A stretch of 51,875 nucleotides of DNA from an uncultured Eubacteriales bacterium. GTDB taxonomy: Bacteria > Bacillota > Clostridia > Oscillospirales > Acutalibacteraceae. The translations under genes and the position numbers were made by a program. The notes below the pieces were generated by a model. That model did not search any database and was not told the origin of the DNA. It saw only the letters and a list, made by a program, of their open reading frames with translations. Positions 1 to 7,182 of this stretch are shown piece after piece. Position 1 is the stretch's first letter. The number at the start of each line of letters is the position of its first letter. The stretch is from the NCBI GenBank assembly GCA_934457115.1, contig CAKSHI010000011.1:1-51875 (forward strand), read 5' to 3'.

Positions 1-1
1 T

Positions 2-1171
2 AATTATGGATCTATTAATACTAAGTTTAAGACGGGCGGAAGCGATGATATAATTGTTTCACCAGATGGAATTGCTCACTATTTGGAACATAAGATGTTT
101 GAAAGCGAAGACGGCGATGCATTTTTTAAATATGCTAAGACGGGTGCATCTGCAAACGCATACACTTCTTTTGACAAAACTTGCTATTTATTTTCATGTT
201 CCGAAAATTTCTATGAGTCTCTAAAAATATTGATGGATTTAGTTCAAACGGCATATTTCACGGAGCAAACTGTCCAAAAAGAGCAAGGAATCATTGCCCA
301 AGAAATAAAAATGTATGAGGATGAACCCGAGTGGAGGGTCATGTTTAATCTTCTTGGTGCACTTTATCATAATCACCCCGTAAGAGTCGATATTGCGGGT
401 ACAGTCGAGTCTATTGCACAAATTACTGACAAAAAACTATATCAATGCTACAACAGCTTTTATAACTTGAGTAATATGGCGATATGTATAGTCGGCGATG
501 TTGATGTAAATAAAACATTGAATTTTATAGAGGAAAATCTAAAGGATGAACGAAAGGTAGATACCGAAACTATTTTCCCTAATGAGCCTGAAACTGTATT
601 TAAAGATAGAGTAGAACAACATTTTGAGATTTCCGCTCCAATATTTCAATTGGGATTTAAGGAGAAAGTAGGAAAATCAAGACTAAGCACTAAGGACATC
701 GCTTTAACTGATATATTGCTTGAATGTATGGCTTCTAAGATTTCACCTCTTTATAAGGACTTGCTTAAAAAAGAGCTTATTAATACTTCATCATTTTCTT
801 ATGAATATTTCGAGGGGCCGGGATATGCTTCAATTATTTTTGCCGGCGAATCAAAGGATCCTGATTTAGCTGCTAAGTTAATAAGAGAAGAGGCCGTTAG
901 GATTCATAAAGAAGGCATAGATAAAGAGATTTTTGAAATTGCCAAAAAAGCTGTTTATGGAAAAACTATAGCAGCTCTTAACAAAACCGGTGATATAGCT
1001 AATGACTTGATTAGCTTCCATTTTTCATCGAGAGAACTTTTTAAATATATAGACGAAATTGTTGACGCTAAACTTGAAGATGTCTTAAAAAGACTTGAAA
1101 GTGAGCTAATAGCAGAAAATTCATCTTTATCAGTAGTATCACCTATAAAGGGCAGTGATGAGGAAAAGTAG
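2..1171 (+). CDS. ymfH: M16 family zinc peptidase, YmfH-like (5' end cut off by window edge)
   Basis: The reading frame is open from base 2, so the start lies outside the window. A TTG at 83 is internal: the codons just before it complete the inverted zinc motif H-Y-L-E-H at 77-91, which the protein needs. Downstream, GASANAYTSF, a PYFTE-like segment (here AYFTE), KEQGIIAQEIKMYEDEPEWR and HPVRVDIAGTVESI match the YmfH branch of insulinase/pitrilysin-like peptidases. In Bacillus a YmfF partner usually lies upstream, here outside the window. The catalytic Glu and His are present, so it is probably active. Its substrate is unknown; relatives process peptides. The stop codon lies just ahead of the lgt start, so the two are probably co-transcribed. 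Confidence 0.9.
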   Translation, partial: NYGSINTKFKTGGSDDIIVSPDGIAHYLEHKMFESEDGDAFFKYAKTGASANAYTSFDKTCYLFSCSENFYESLKILMDLVQTAYFTEQTVQKEQGIIAQEIKMYEDEPEWRVMFNLLGALYHNHPVRVDIAGTVESIAQITDKKLYQCYNSFYNLSNMAICIVGDVDVNKTLNFIEENLKDERKVDTETIFPNEPETVFKDRVEQHFEISAPIFQLGFKEKVGKSRLSTKDIALTDILLECMASKISPLYKDLLKKELINTSSFSYEYFEGPGYASIIFAGESKDPDLAAKLIREEAVRIHKEGIDKEIFEIAKKAVYGKTIAALNKTGDIANDLISFHFSSRELFKYIDEIVDAKLEDVLKRLESELIAENSSLSVVSPIKGSDEEK

Positions 1172-1172
1172 T

Positions 1173-2036
1173 ATGTATTTTGTAGAGTTTCCTAAGCTTG
1201 ATTTGAGCTTTTATGTTAACCCCGTAGCGTTTAGTATTGGTAATTTTAATATATATTGGTATGGAGTTATATTATCATCGGCTTTTGTACTTGCGTTTTT
1301 ATATGCTATAATTAATGCAAAACGTTTTAAGGTTGACAGTGATAAGTTTATTGACTGCGTAATTGTTGGCTTAATTTGCGGCATCGTAGGGGCAAGGCTC
1401 TTTTATGTATTGTTTTTCCCCGGGGATGCCTACATAAAAAATCCTATTAGTATCTTTTATTTGCACGAAGGCGGACTTGCTATATATGGTGGAATAATCT
1501 TTGGCCTTTTAGGTGGAGGACTTATGGCAAGGTATCGCAAGATGAATGTTTTAGCTTGCTTAGACTTGGCATCAATTTCATTTTTAATTGGTCAAGCTAT
1601 TGGAAGATGGGGGAATTTTGTCAATCAAGAAGCCTTTGGAGGACCAACTGATCTTCCATGGGGAATGATGAGTGAAAACACCAAATACATAGCCGAAGGT
1701 CCCGTGCATCCATGCTTTTTATATGAATCAATTTGGTGCATTATAGGTTTCTTTTTACTTAATTGGTTTAGCAAAAAATATAGAGAATATGACGGCAAAA
1801 TGTTTTTGGTGTATATTTTATGGTATGGATTAGGGAGATTTTTTATAGAACAGCTTAGAGTGGACAGCTTATTAATTCCATTTATAAACTTTCCTATTTC
1901 ACAATGTATTGCCATTGTATGCGTTGTTGTTGTTGCAATATTTCTTATATATTTTCATGGTAGATATAATCCAAATTCAAAAGTTGGTGTTTTAGTTAAT
2001 AGAGTAATTGGTAAGAAAACCAATGATGAGGACTAA
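1173..2036 (+). CDS. lgt: Prolipoprotein diacylglyceryl transferase
   Basis: Lgt transfers diacylglycerol from phosphatidylglycerol to the lipobox cysteine of prelipoproteins in the membrane. The sequence has the family hallmarks: WYGVI in the first membrane helix, HEGGLAIYGG, the signature GRWGNFVNQEAFGGP and a C-terminal GRFFIEQLR, with about seven hydrophobic segments over about 287 residues. GTG 1155 and ATG 1158 are possible starts, but ATG 1173 sits 8 nt after an AGGA and avoids a long overlap with the upstream peptidase. A likely client in this window is the metal-binding lipoprotein at 42246-43139. Confidence 0.95.
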   Translation: MYFVEFPKLDLSFYVNPVAFSIGNFNIYWYGVILSSAFVLAFLYAIINAKRFKVDSDKFIDCVIVGLICGIVGARLFYVLFFPGDAYIKNPISIFYLHEGGLAIYGGIIFGLLGGGLMARYRKMNVLACLDLASISFLIGQAIGRWGNFVNQEAFGGPTDLPWGMMSENTKYIAEGPVHPCFLYESIWCIIGFFLLNWFSKKYREYDGKMFLVYILWYGLGRFFIEQLRVDSLLIPFINFPISQCIAIVCVVVVAIFLIYFHGRYNPNSKVGVLVNRVIGKKTNDED

Positions 2037-2150
2037 CGACAAATGTCACCAAGAAAGCAATACAGTTAATATGGACAAGGGAAAAACAATAATTTTAAAC
2101 CACAACAAAAATAATATATACGAATAAGATAATATTGAGGAGTGGATACT

Positions 2151-3002
2151 ATGACTATTATGGACGGCAAAACGATCGCCGAAAAGGTAAGGGGAAATAT
2201 TAAAAAAGAGGTTGCCAGACTGAAACACAAGGGAGTAGCCCCGGGTCTTGCAGTGATTATTGTTGGTGATGATCCGGCATCCAGGATTTATGTCAATAAT
2301 AAAAAGAAGGCATGCGATAAGGCCCTAATTCATTCTGAAGAGTATGCGCTTTCTGAAAATACAACTCAGGAAAGTCTTATAGACTTAATCAAGGTTTTAA
2401 ACGGAAAAGAGGATATCCATGGAATATTGGTACAGCTTCCTCTTCCGGATCACATTGATGAAAGTGCTGTTATAAATGCAATAGACCCTAAAAAAGATGT
2501 AGACGCATTCCATGCAGTAAATGTAGGAAAAATTATGATTGGTGAATATGATTTCTTACCATGTACGCCTGCGGGTATTATGGAACTTCTTAAGACATAT
2601 CATATTGACCCATGTGGAAAAAGATGTGTTGTTGTTGGACGAAGCAATATAGTTGGAAAACCTATGGCGATGCTTTTACTTCATAAGAACGGCACTGTTA
2701 CTATATGCCATAGCAAGACAAACAATCTTAGAGAAGTTTGCAAAACAGCGGATATTTTGGTTTCTGCAGTCGGAAAACCAAAGTTTATAACCGAGGATAT
2801 GGTTAAAAAAGGTGCAATAGTAATTGATGTTGGCATGAATCACGATGAGAACGGTAAGCTTTGCGGAGATGTTGACTTTGACAATCTATTAGACAAGGTT
2901 TCATATATTACACCTGTCCCGGGCGGTGTTGGACCAATGACGATAACTATGCTTTTAAAAAATACAGTGACTGCTGCAAAGCTTCAAAACAATATGAAGT
3001 AA
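2151..3002 (+). CDS. folD: Bifunctional methylenetetrahydrofolate dehydrogenase/cyclohydrolase
   Basis: FolD interconverts 5,10-methylene-THF, methenyl-THF and 10-formyl-THF in one-carbon metabolism. Visible motifs are YVNNKKKACDK near residue 52 (active-site Tyr and Lys), QLPLPDHI, DVDAFH, PCTPAGIMELL, the nucleotide-binding GRSNIVGKPMA and the C-terminal PVPGGVGPMT. The length, about 283 residues, is normal. ATG 2151 is preferred over GTG 2142 because GAGGAG (2137-2142) lies 8 nt before it and overlaps the GTG. The gene ends at a strong hairpin shared with the convergent rubrerythrin gene. Confidence 0.96.
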   Translation: MTIMDGKTIAEKVRGNIKKEVARLKHKGVAPGLAVIIVGDDPASRIYVNNKKKACDKALIHSEEYALSENTTQESLIDLIKVLNGKEDIHGILVQLPLPDHIDESAVINAIDPKKDVDAFHAVNVGKIMIGEYDFLPCTPAGIMELLKTYHIDPCGKRCVVVGRSNIVGKPMAMLLLHKNGTVTICHSKTNNLREVCKTADILVSAVGKPKFITEDMVKKGAIVIDVGMNHDENGKLCGDVDFDNLLDKVSYITPVPGGVGPMTITMLLKNTVTAAKLQNNMK

Positions 3003-3024
3003 ATGCTATAGAAAATTAAAAGAT

Positions 3025-3066
3025 AAAAACCCATGGTACTAAAATTTAAGTACCATGGGTTTTGTG
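3025..3066. terminator. Bidirectional terminator between folD and reverse rubrerythrin
   Basis: A perfect 15-bp stem (3026-3040 with 3049-3063) with an 8-nt AT loop. The arms begin with A residues and end in T residues, so a terminator forms on either strand. It lies between convergent genes. Confidence 0.85.
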
Positions 3067-3081
3067 ATTTTTATAAGACTC

Positions 3082-3627
3082 TTAGGAGTTAAAATATCTA
3101 TTTAAAAGACCTTTAAAGCCTGCACCGTGTCTTGCTTCATCTTTTGCCATTTCATGAACTGTATCATGTATAGCATCGTAGCCTAATTCTTTTGCACGTT
3201 TTGCAATATCGAGTTTTCCCATACAAGCGCCTGCTTCAGCATCGGATCTCATTTTTAGGTTTTTCTCTGTACTGTTAGTTACGATTTCACCTAAAAGTTC
3301 TGCGAATTTTGCAGCGTGTTCTGCTTCTTCTAAAGCATATCTTTTGAAAGCTTCGGCAACTTCAGGATATCCTTCTCTATCAGCTTGTCTGCTCATCGCA
3401 AGATACATACCAACTTCGCTGCATTCGCCGTTAAAGTTAGCTACAAGACCTTCATATACTTCTTTGTCTATACCTTTTGCAACACCTATTTCATGTTCAC
3501 AAGCAAATGAAGCTCCGTCATTTACTTCATTAAACTTTTCTTTTGGAGCTTTGCATAGTGGACAAAAGTCCGGTGCTTGATCTCCTTCGTGGATATAACC
3601 GCATACAGTACATACAAATTTTTTCAT
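3082..3627 (-). CDS. Reverse rubrerythrin (N-terminal rubredoxin domain)
   Basis: Peroxide-reducing non-heme iron protein of anaerobes. Residues 1-40 form a short rubredoxin-like domain (CTVCGYIHEG and CPLCKAPKEKF, four Cys ligands). It is followed by a ferritin-like di-iron four-helix domain with EEAEH and KDEARH ligand motifs. This domain order is the reverse of classical rubrerythrin and matches the clostridial revRbr proteins that take part in NADH-dependent H2O2 and O2 reduction. At 181 residues it is full length. It lies about 50 bp downstream of perR on the same strand, and clostridial revRbr genes are known PerR targets, so autoregulated co-expression is likely. The classical form is encoded at 38783-39322. 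Confidence 0.93.
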   Translation of the reverse strand: MKKFVCTVCGYIHEGDQAPDFCPLCKAPKEKFNEVNDGASFACEHEIGVAKGIDKEVYEGLVANFNGECSEVGMYLAMSRQADREGYPEVAEAFKRYALEEAEHAAKFAELLGEIVTNSTEKNLKMRSDAEAGACMGKLDIAKRAKELGYDAIHDTVHEMAKDEARHGAGFKGLLNRYFNS

Positions 3628-3677
3628 AATTAATTTCCTCCAAATTTTTAATAAGTATTATTTTTTTATCATAATAT

Positions 3678-4064
3678 CTAACGTAAACAATCTTGGCATT
3701 TACCATAAAAGATCATGTTATGGTGATCCGGCTGCAATTGATATCTTTCCCTAATTTGGTCATAAATATTATTAAAATTAAGATCAAGGTCGATATCGAT
3801 GACACTGGAACACTCAGTGCATATAAAATGACTGTGAGGTGTGGTATTGCCGTCATATCTTTCTTGACCGTTTACGTTTGAAACTGTAATTATATCACCA
3901 TTGTTTTTAAAGGCGGATATATTACGATATACAGTCCCCAAACTTAGATCAGGATATAAGGGTTTAAGTTTTAGATATACCCAATCGGCAGTTGGATGGG
4001 ATTTAGTTGAGCGAATAGCATCTAAGATTGCTTCTCTTTTTTTGCTATAATGTTGTTTTTTCAT
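3678..4064 (-). CDS. perR: Fur-family peroxide-responsive repressor PerR
   Basis: A 128-residue Fur-type regulator. It has an N-terminal winged helix (YSKKREAILDAIRST to LGTVYRNI) and a C-terminal dimerisation domain. The PerR-like regulatory metal ligands are visible: His38 (SHPTADWVY), Asp in ERYDG, the two His in TPHSHF and Asp in VIDID. Structural zinc would be held by CTEC and CQDC. Oxidation of the His ligands by H2O2 would release repression. The neighbouring reverse rubrerythrin supports PerR over Fur or Zur. Assignment within the family rests on ligand pattern and context only. Confidence 0.85.
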   Translation of the reverse strand: MKKQHYSKKREAILDAIRSTKSHPTADWVYLKLKPLYPDLSLGTVYRNISAFKNNGDIITVSNVNGQERYDGNTTPHSHFICTECSSVIDIDLDLNFNNIYDQIRERYQLQPDHHNMIFYGKCQDCLR

Positions 4065-4082
4065 AATTTACTTCACCTAAAA

Positions 4083-4097
4083 TAATAACAATAATAA
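4083..4097 (-). promoter_or_regulatory. Possible PerR box upstream of perR
   Basis: On the minus strand, TTATTATTGTTATTA matches the Bacillus PerR box TTATAATnATTATAA at 12 of 14 specified bases, about 20 bp before the perR start. The surroundings are very AT-rich, so a chance match is possible. Confidence 0.35.
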
Positions 4098-4180
4098 TTA
4101 CTGCTATTATAATATCATATCAAATTGAATTTGTAAAGAGGAAAGTTTAAATATTTTTTAATGTTAATAATTTAAATGAA

Positions 4181-4209
4181 TTGACATATATTTTGAAAAA
4201 TGGTATAAT
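4181..4209 (+). promoter_or_regulatory. Consensus SigA promoter for the DUF6273 gene
   Basis: TTGACA (4181-4186), 17-bp spacer, TATAAT (4204-4209). Both hexamers are perfect. The start codon follows about 55 bp downstream. Confidence 0.8.
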
Positions 4210-4263
4210 AATTTAAAATGATTGGCTCTATGTATATGTTAAGAAACTAAGGGTGGTTAAAGT

Positions 4264-5064
4264 ATGAAAAAATTGTTTGGTTTAATTATTTTTTGTATTA
4301 TGAGTATGAACTTTGTTCAAGGATTTGCACTTGCTAATAATAATGATTATGCAAGCATTTACTTTGGCAGTTATCCTAAAACTCAAATTAGTTCTACGGA
4401 TGGTTTAACATTAGATATTGATTATGTTAAAAAAGATAATAAATATTATAAAGTGGAACCTATAGAGTGGGAAGTTATAGAAGAAGATGATGATAGCCTA
4501 TTATTGCTTTCAAAAGACAATATAGATGTTAAGCCCTATTCCGACAGTCGCGATCCATCTCCTACTTCATGGGGAAATTGTGCGCTTAGAAAATGGCTAA
4601 ACAGCGAGGATTTTTCAAGTAATTCAAGTGAATTTAAAGATAATAGAGACGGATTCTTAAATAAGGCATTTAATGACGAGGAGAAATCTAAAATTATTTC
4701 TTCTAATGTAGCGTATGTTGAGGGTTACTCAGGACCTTTTTCAAAATTAATTAAAGAAACCAAGGAGATTTATAATCAAAAGGTATTTTTGATGTCCTGC
4801 GATGAGATAGAAGGCTTATCAAAGAATGATAGTAGCATAATAATATCCCAAAATACAGATTTTGTTAATAGCTATCGCAAGAGCTGCGGGAGTGATATAT
4901 ACTCATATTGGCTTAGAGATTCACTTTCTGAAAATAATATGCTTGATAGTTTTGAAACTGGGTTTACTGTAAATATAAATGGTAAAATTAATAATAAATG
5001 GGTTGAGAGAAATTCGTGTATTCGTCCGGCTATTAAGGTGGATAAATCGACAATACTAAAGTAA
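4264..5064 (+). CDS. Secreted DUF6273-type protein
   Basis: A 266-residue protein with an N-terminal signal peptide (MKKLFGLIIFCIMSMNF, cleavage probably near residue 24). The mature part shows the DUF6273 pattern: IYFGSYPKTQ, then PIEWEVIEEDDDSLLLLSKDNID, then SWGNCALRKWLN, FLNKAFNDEE and a closing SCIRPAIKVDKS. The family is common in Clostridia, often on extracellular or surface proteins, and its function is unknown. There is no sortase motif or lipobox. It is read divergently from perR, from its own consensus promoter, and ends at its own terminator, so it forms a monocistron. Confidence 0.8.
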   Translation: MKKLFGLIIFCIMSMNFVQGFALANNNDYASIYFGSYPKTQISSTDGLTLDIDYVKKDNKYYKVEPIEWEVIEEDDDSLLLLSKDNIDVKPYSDSRDPSPTSWGNCALRKWLNSEDFSSNSSEFKDNRDGFLNKAFNDEEKSKIISSNVAYVEGYSGPFSKLIKETKEIYNQKVFLMSCDEIEGLSKNDSSIIISQNTDFVNSYRKSCGSDIYSYWLRDSLSENNMLDSFETGFTVNINGKINNKWVERNSCIRPAIKVDKSTILK

Positions 5065-5097
5065 ATTGATTATATAGAAAATTATGATAAATTAGTT

Positions 5098-5155
5098 AGC
5101 AAATAGCTTATCTTTAGTTTTTTAGTTGAAGATAAGTTGATTTGCTATTTTTATT
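5098..5155 (+). terminator. Rho-independent terminator
   Basis: Two-part stem: AGCAAAT (5098-5104) with ATTTGCT (5140-5146), and CTTATCTT (5107-5114) with AAGATAAG (5129-5136), separated by a small internal loop. ATTTTTATT follows. Confidence 0.75.
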
Positions 5156-5240
5156 ATGGTGGTGATTTTTTTGATTCATTAAAGAATACGATTTAAAATA
5201 ATAATCATTATGACGCTTAAATTATTTAAATTTAAAAGTC

Positions 5241-5269
5241 TTGATGAATTACCAATAAAATGATATAAT
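5241..5269 (+). promoter_or_regulatory. SigA-type promoter for tepA
   Basis: TTGATG (5241-5246), 17-bp spacer, TATAAT (5264-5269). The tepA start is about 57 bp downstream. Confidence 0.65.
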
Positions 5270-5325
5270 AAAATGCATTATACGCATACTTAGATGGCAA
5301 ACTAACTTCTAAGGAGTGTTGTATT

Positions 5326-6144
5326 ATGAATAGTAGAAAAAAGGTCAATTTGAATTGCTCGCTAAAAAATGTTGATGAGTCACCAAAGTTTGATTCTTCC
5401 GAAAATTTAGAAGAAAATGAGCCGGGTACTCAAAAACAAGCCGAACAAATCGTTCAAACAAGTGCAGTGGTTTCGTCTAGGGGAAATCATAAAATCTATT
5501 GTCTTACTATAATAGGTCAAATAGAAGGTCATTATATATTGTCTTCACAAAATAAAACGACTAAATACGAGCATGTAATTCCGCAGCTTGTAGCAATTGA
5601 GGAAGACCCTGAAATTGATGGACTTCTGGTTCTTTTAAATACAGTAGGCGGTGACGTCGAGGCGGGTTTAGCTATAGCAGAACTTATAGCGGGCATGAAA
5701 AAACCTACAGTATCTCTTGTGATAGGCGGAGGTCATTCTATAGGTGTTCCGTTGGCTGTTGCGGCAAAAAAATCGTTTATTGTAAAATCTGCATCTATGA
5801 CTGTCCATCCTGTAAGGATGAGCGGACTTATGTTGGGAGTTCCTCAAACATTTGAGTATTTCCAAAGAATGCAGGAGCGTATTACGGGTTTTGTAACTGA
5901 TAATTCCAAAATTTCCGCAAAGCGTTTTCAAGAGTTAGCTATGAATACAAAAGAACTTGTTATGGATATAGGTACTGTATTGGACGGTGAAGCAGCTGTT
6001 AGGGAAGGTCTTATAGATGAGCTTGGAAGCCTTTCAGACTCGATTAAATGTTTATATAAAATGATTGATGATAAGAAAAATTCGTTAAAAAATAAATCTT
6101 TAAAGTCAGAATTCAAAAAGAAACATAAAAAAGTTAATAAATAG
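5326..6144 (+). CDS. tepA: ClpP-fold serine protease, TepA-like
   Basis: A 272-residue ClpP/crotonase-fold protein of the TepA (YmfB) type, named in Bacillus for its role in preprotein translocation and later linked to spore-protein turnover. An acidic, probably disordered head (about 1-55) precedes the protease fold. The key motifs are the oxyanion-hole NTVGGDVEAG, the nucleophile segment GGGHSIGVPLA with its Ser, and TVHPVRMSG carrying the His. The C-terminus is a basic Lys-rich tail. In Bacillus tepA also lies near the ftsK/spoIIIE-type gene, and here uppP separates the two. A cytosolic processing protease is the most likely role. Confidence 0.88.
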   Translation: MNSRKKVNLNCSLKNVDESPKFDSSENLEENEPGTQKQAEQIVQTSAVVSSRGNHKIYCLTIIGQIEGHYILSSQNKTTKYEHVIPQLVAIEEDPEIDGLLVLLNTVGGDVEAGLAIAELIAGMKKPTVSLVIGGGHSIGVPLAVAAKKSFIVKSASMTVHPVRMSGLMLGVPQTFEYFQRMQERITGFVTDNSKISAKRFQELAMNTKELVMDIGTVLDGEAAVREGLIDELGSLSDSIKCLYKMIDDKKNSLKNKSLKSEFKKKHKKVNK

Positions 6145-6150
6145 GTTTAT

Positions 6151-6178
6151 AATTTTCAGGAGTGATCTTCTGAAAATT
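6151..6178 (+). other. Hairpin between tepA and uppP
   Basis: A 9-bp stem, AATTTTCAG (6151-6159) with CTGAAAATT (6170-6178). No U-run follows, so it is more likely a processing or stability structure than a strong terminator. Confidence 0.4.
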
Positions 6179-6232
6179 TACATATATTATGGGATAGATC
6201 CCTATTAAAATAATTACATATTGGAGGATATC

Positions 6233-7156
6233 ATGGGTATAATCGAAGCAATCGTGCAAGGTGTGGTGCAGGGCTTAACGGAATTTTTGCCGGTTTCAAG
6301 CAGTGGCCATTTAGCATTGTCTCAGCATATTTTGGGAGTAACTGAAAACAATTTGTTTTTTGACATAATGTTGCATTTAGGTACTCTTATTGCAGTTTTG
6401 GCTGTATATTATAAGCTTGTATTAAGGCTTATAGTTGCATTTTTTTCTATGATAGGAGATATATTTACAGGTAAATTTAAGTGGAACAAACTTAATCATG
6501 ATAAAAGATTGGTTATTATGTTAATAATAGGATTGGTTCCTTTGTTTTGCCTATTCATACCAATACCGGGGTTAGGCCTCAATTTAAAAGATGTTGCAGA
6601 AAACTTTGCAAACAGCGGGAATTTACTGGTAGTTGGATTGGCATTGTTAGCAACAAGCGGTTTACTTACTTTGGGTATTAAACTTAACAAGCAGCAAGCA
6701 GCTCAGTCAAGGGGTAGAGGCAGAGCAGGAAAGACAGACTTTACTGTAGCAGATTCACTATATGTAGGTTTTACACAGTTGGCAGCTGCAATATTCCCGG
6801 GTCTTTCAAGGTCAGGATCTACTTTGGCTATGGGATTGATGAGAGGAATCAGCAAGCAAAGAGCACTTGATTATTCATTTATCTTGGCAATACCATCAAT
6901 TTTAGCAGCAGCATTGTTAGAACTTAAAGATGTTGAGGTAAGTGCAATGGGAGACGATTTATTGCCGTTAATTATAGGTATGGTAGTTTCGGCTATTGTA
7001 GGATTTTTGGCAATTAAATTGTTTAAATGGCTTTTGGCAACTGACAAAATGAGTGTATTTGTATGGTATACATTTATTTTAGGTACGGTTACCATAGTGG
7101 TAAATATAATAGAATCAATCCGTGGTGTGAATTTATTTACGGGTGCTGCACTTTAA
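6233..7156 (+). CDS. uppP: Undecaprenyl-diphosphatase (bacitracin resistance protein)
   Basis: UppP removes a phosphate from undecaprenyl diphosphate, recycling the lipid carrier for peptidoglycan synthesis. Both active-site regions are present: EFLPVSSSGHLALSQH near residue 20 and FPGLSRSGSTLAMGL near residue 190. There are about eight membrane segments over about 307 residues. ATG 6233 follows TTGGAGGATATC with GGAGG at ideal spacing. An upstream in-frame TTG at 6221 overlaps that Shine-Dalgarno and is rejected. Confidence 0.95.
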   Translation: MGIIEAIVQGVVQGLTEFLPVSSSGHLALSQHILGVTENNLFFDIMLHLGTLIAVLAVYYKLVLRLIVAFFSMIGDIFTGKFKWNKLNHDKRLVIMLIIGLVPLFCLFIPIPGLGLNLKDVAENFANSGNLLVVGLALLATSGLLTLGIKLNKQQAAQSRGRGRAGKTDFTVADSLYVGFTQLAAAIFPGLSRSGSTLAMGLMRGISKQRALDYSFILAIPSILAAALLELKDVEVSAMGDDLLPLIIGMVVSAIVGFLAIKLFKWLLATDKMSVFVWYTFILGTVTIVVNIIESIRGVNLFTGAAL

Positions 7157-7182
7157 ATCATATTCGTTAAAGGTGATGTGTT

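Noticed and set aside
83..91. TTG 83 as the true start of the M16 gene
   Set aside because: The zinc-binding His codon at 77-79 lies before it in the same open frame, so the protein must begin upstream of the window.
6151..6178. Terminator between tepA and uppP
   Set aside because: The hairpin lacks a following U-run, so it was kept only as a hairpin.
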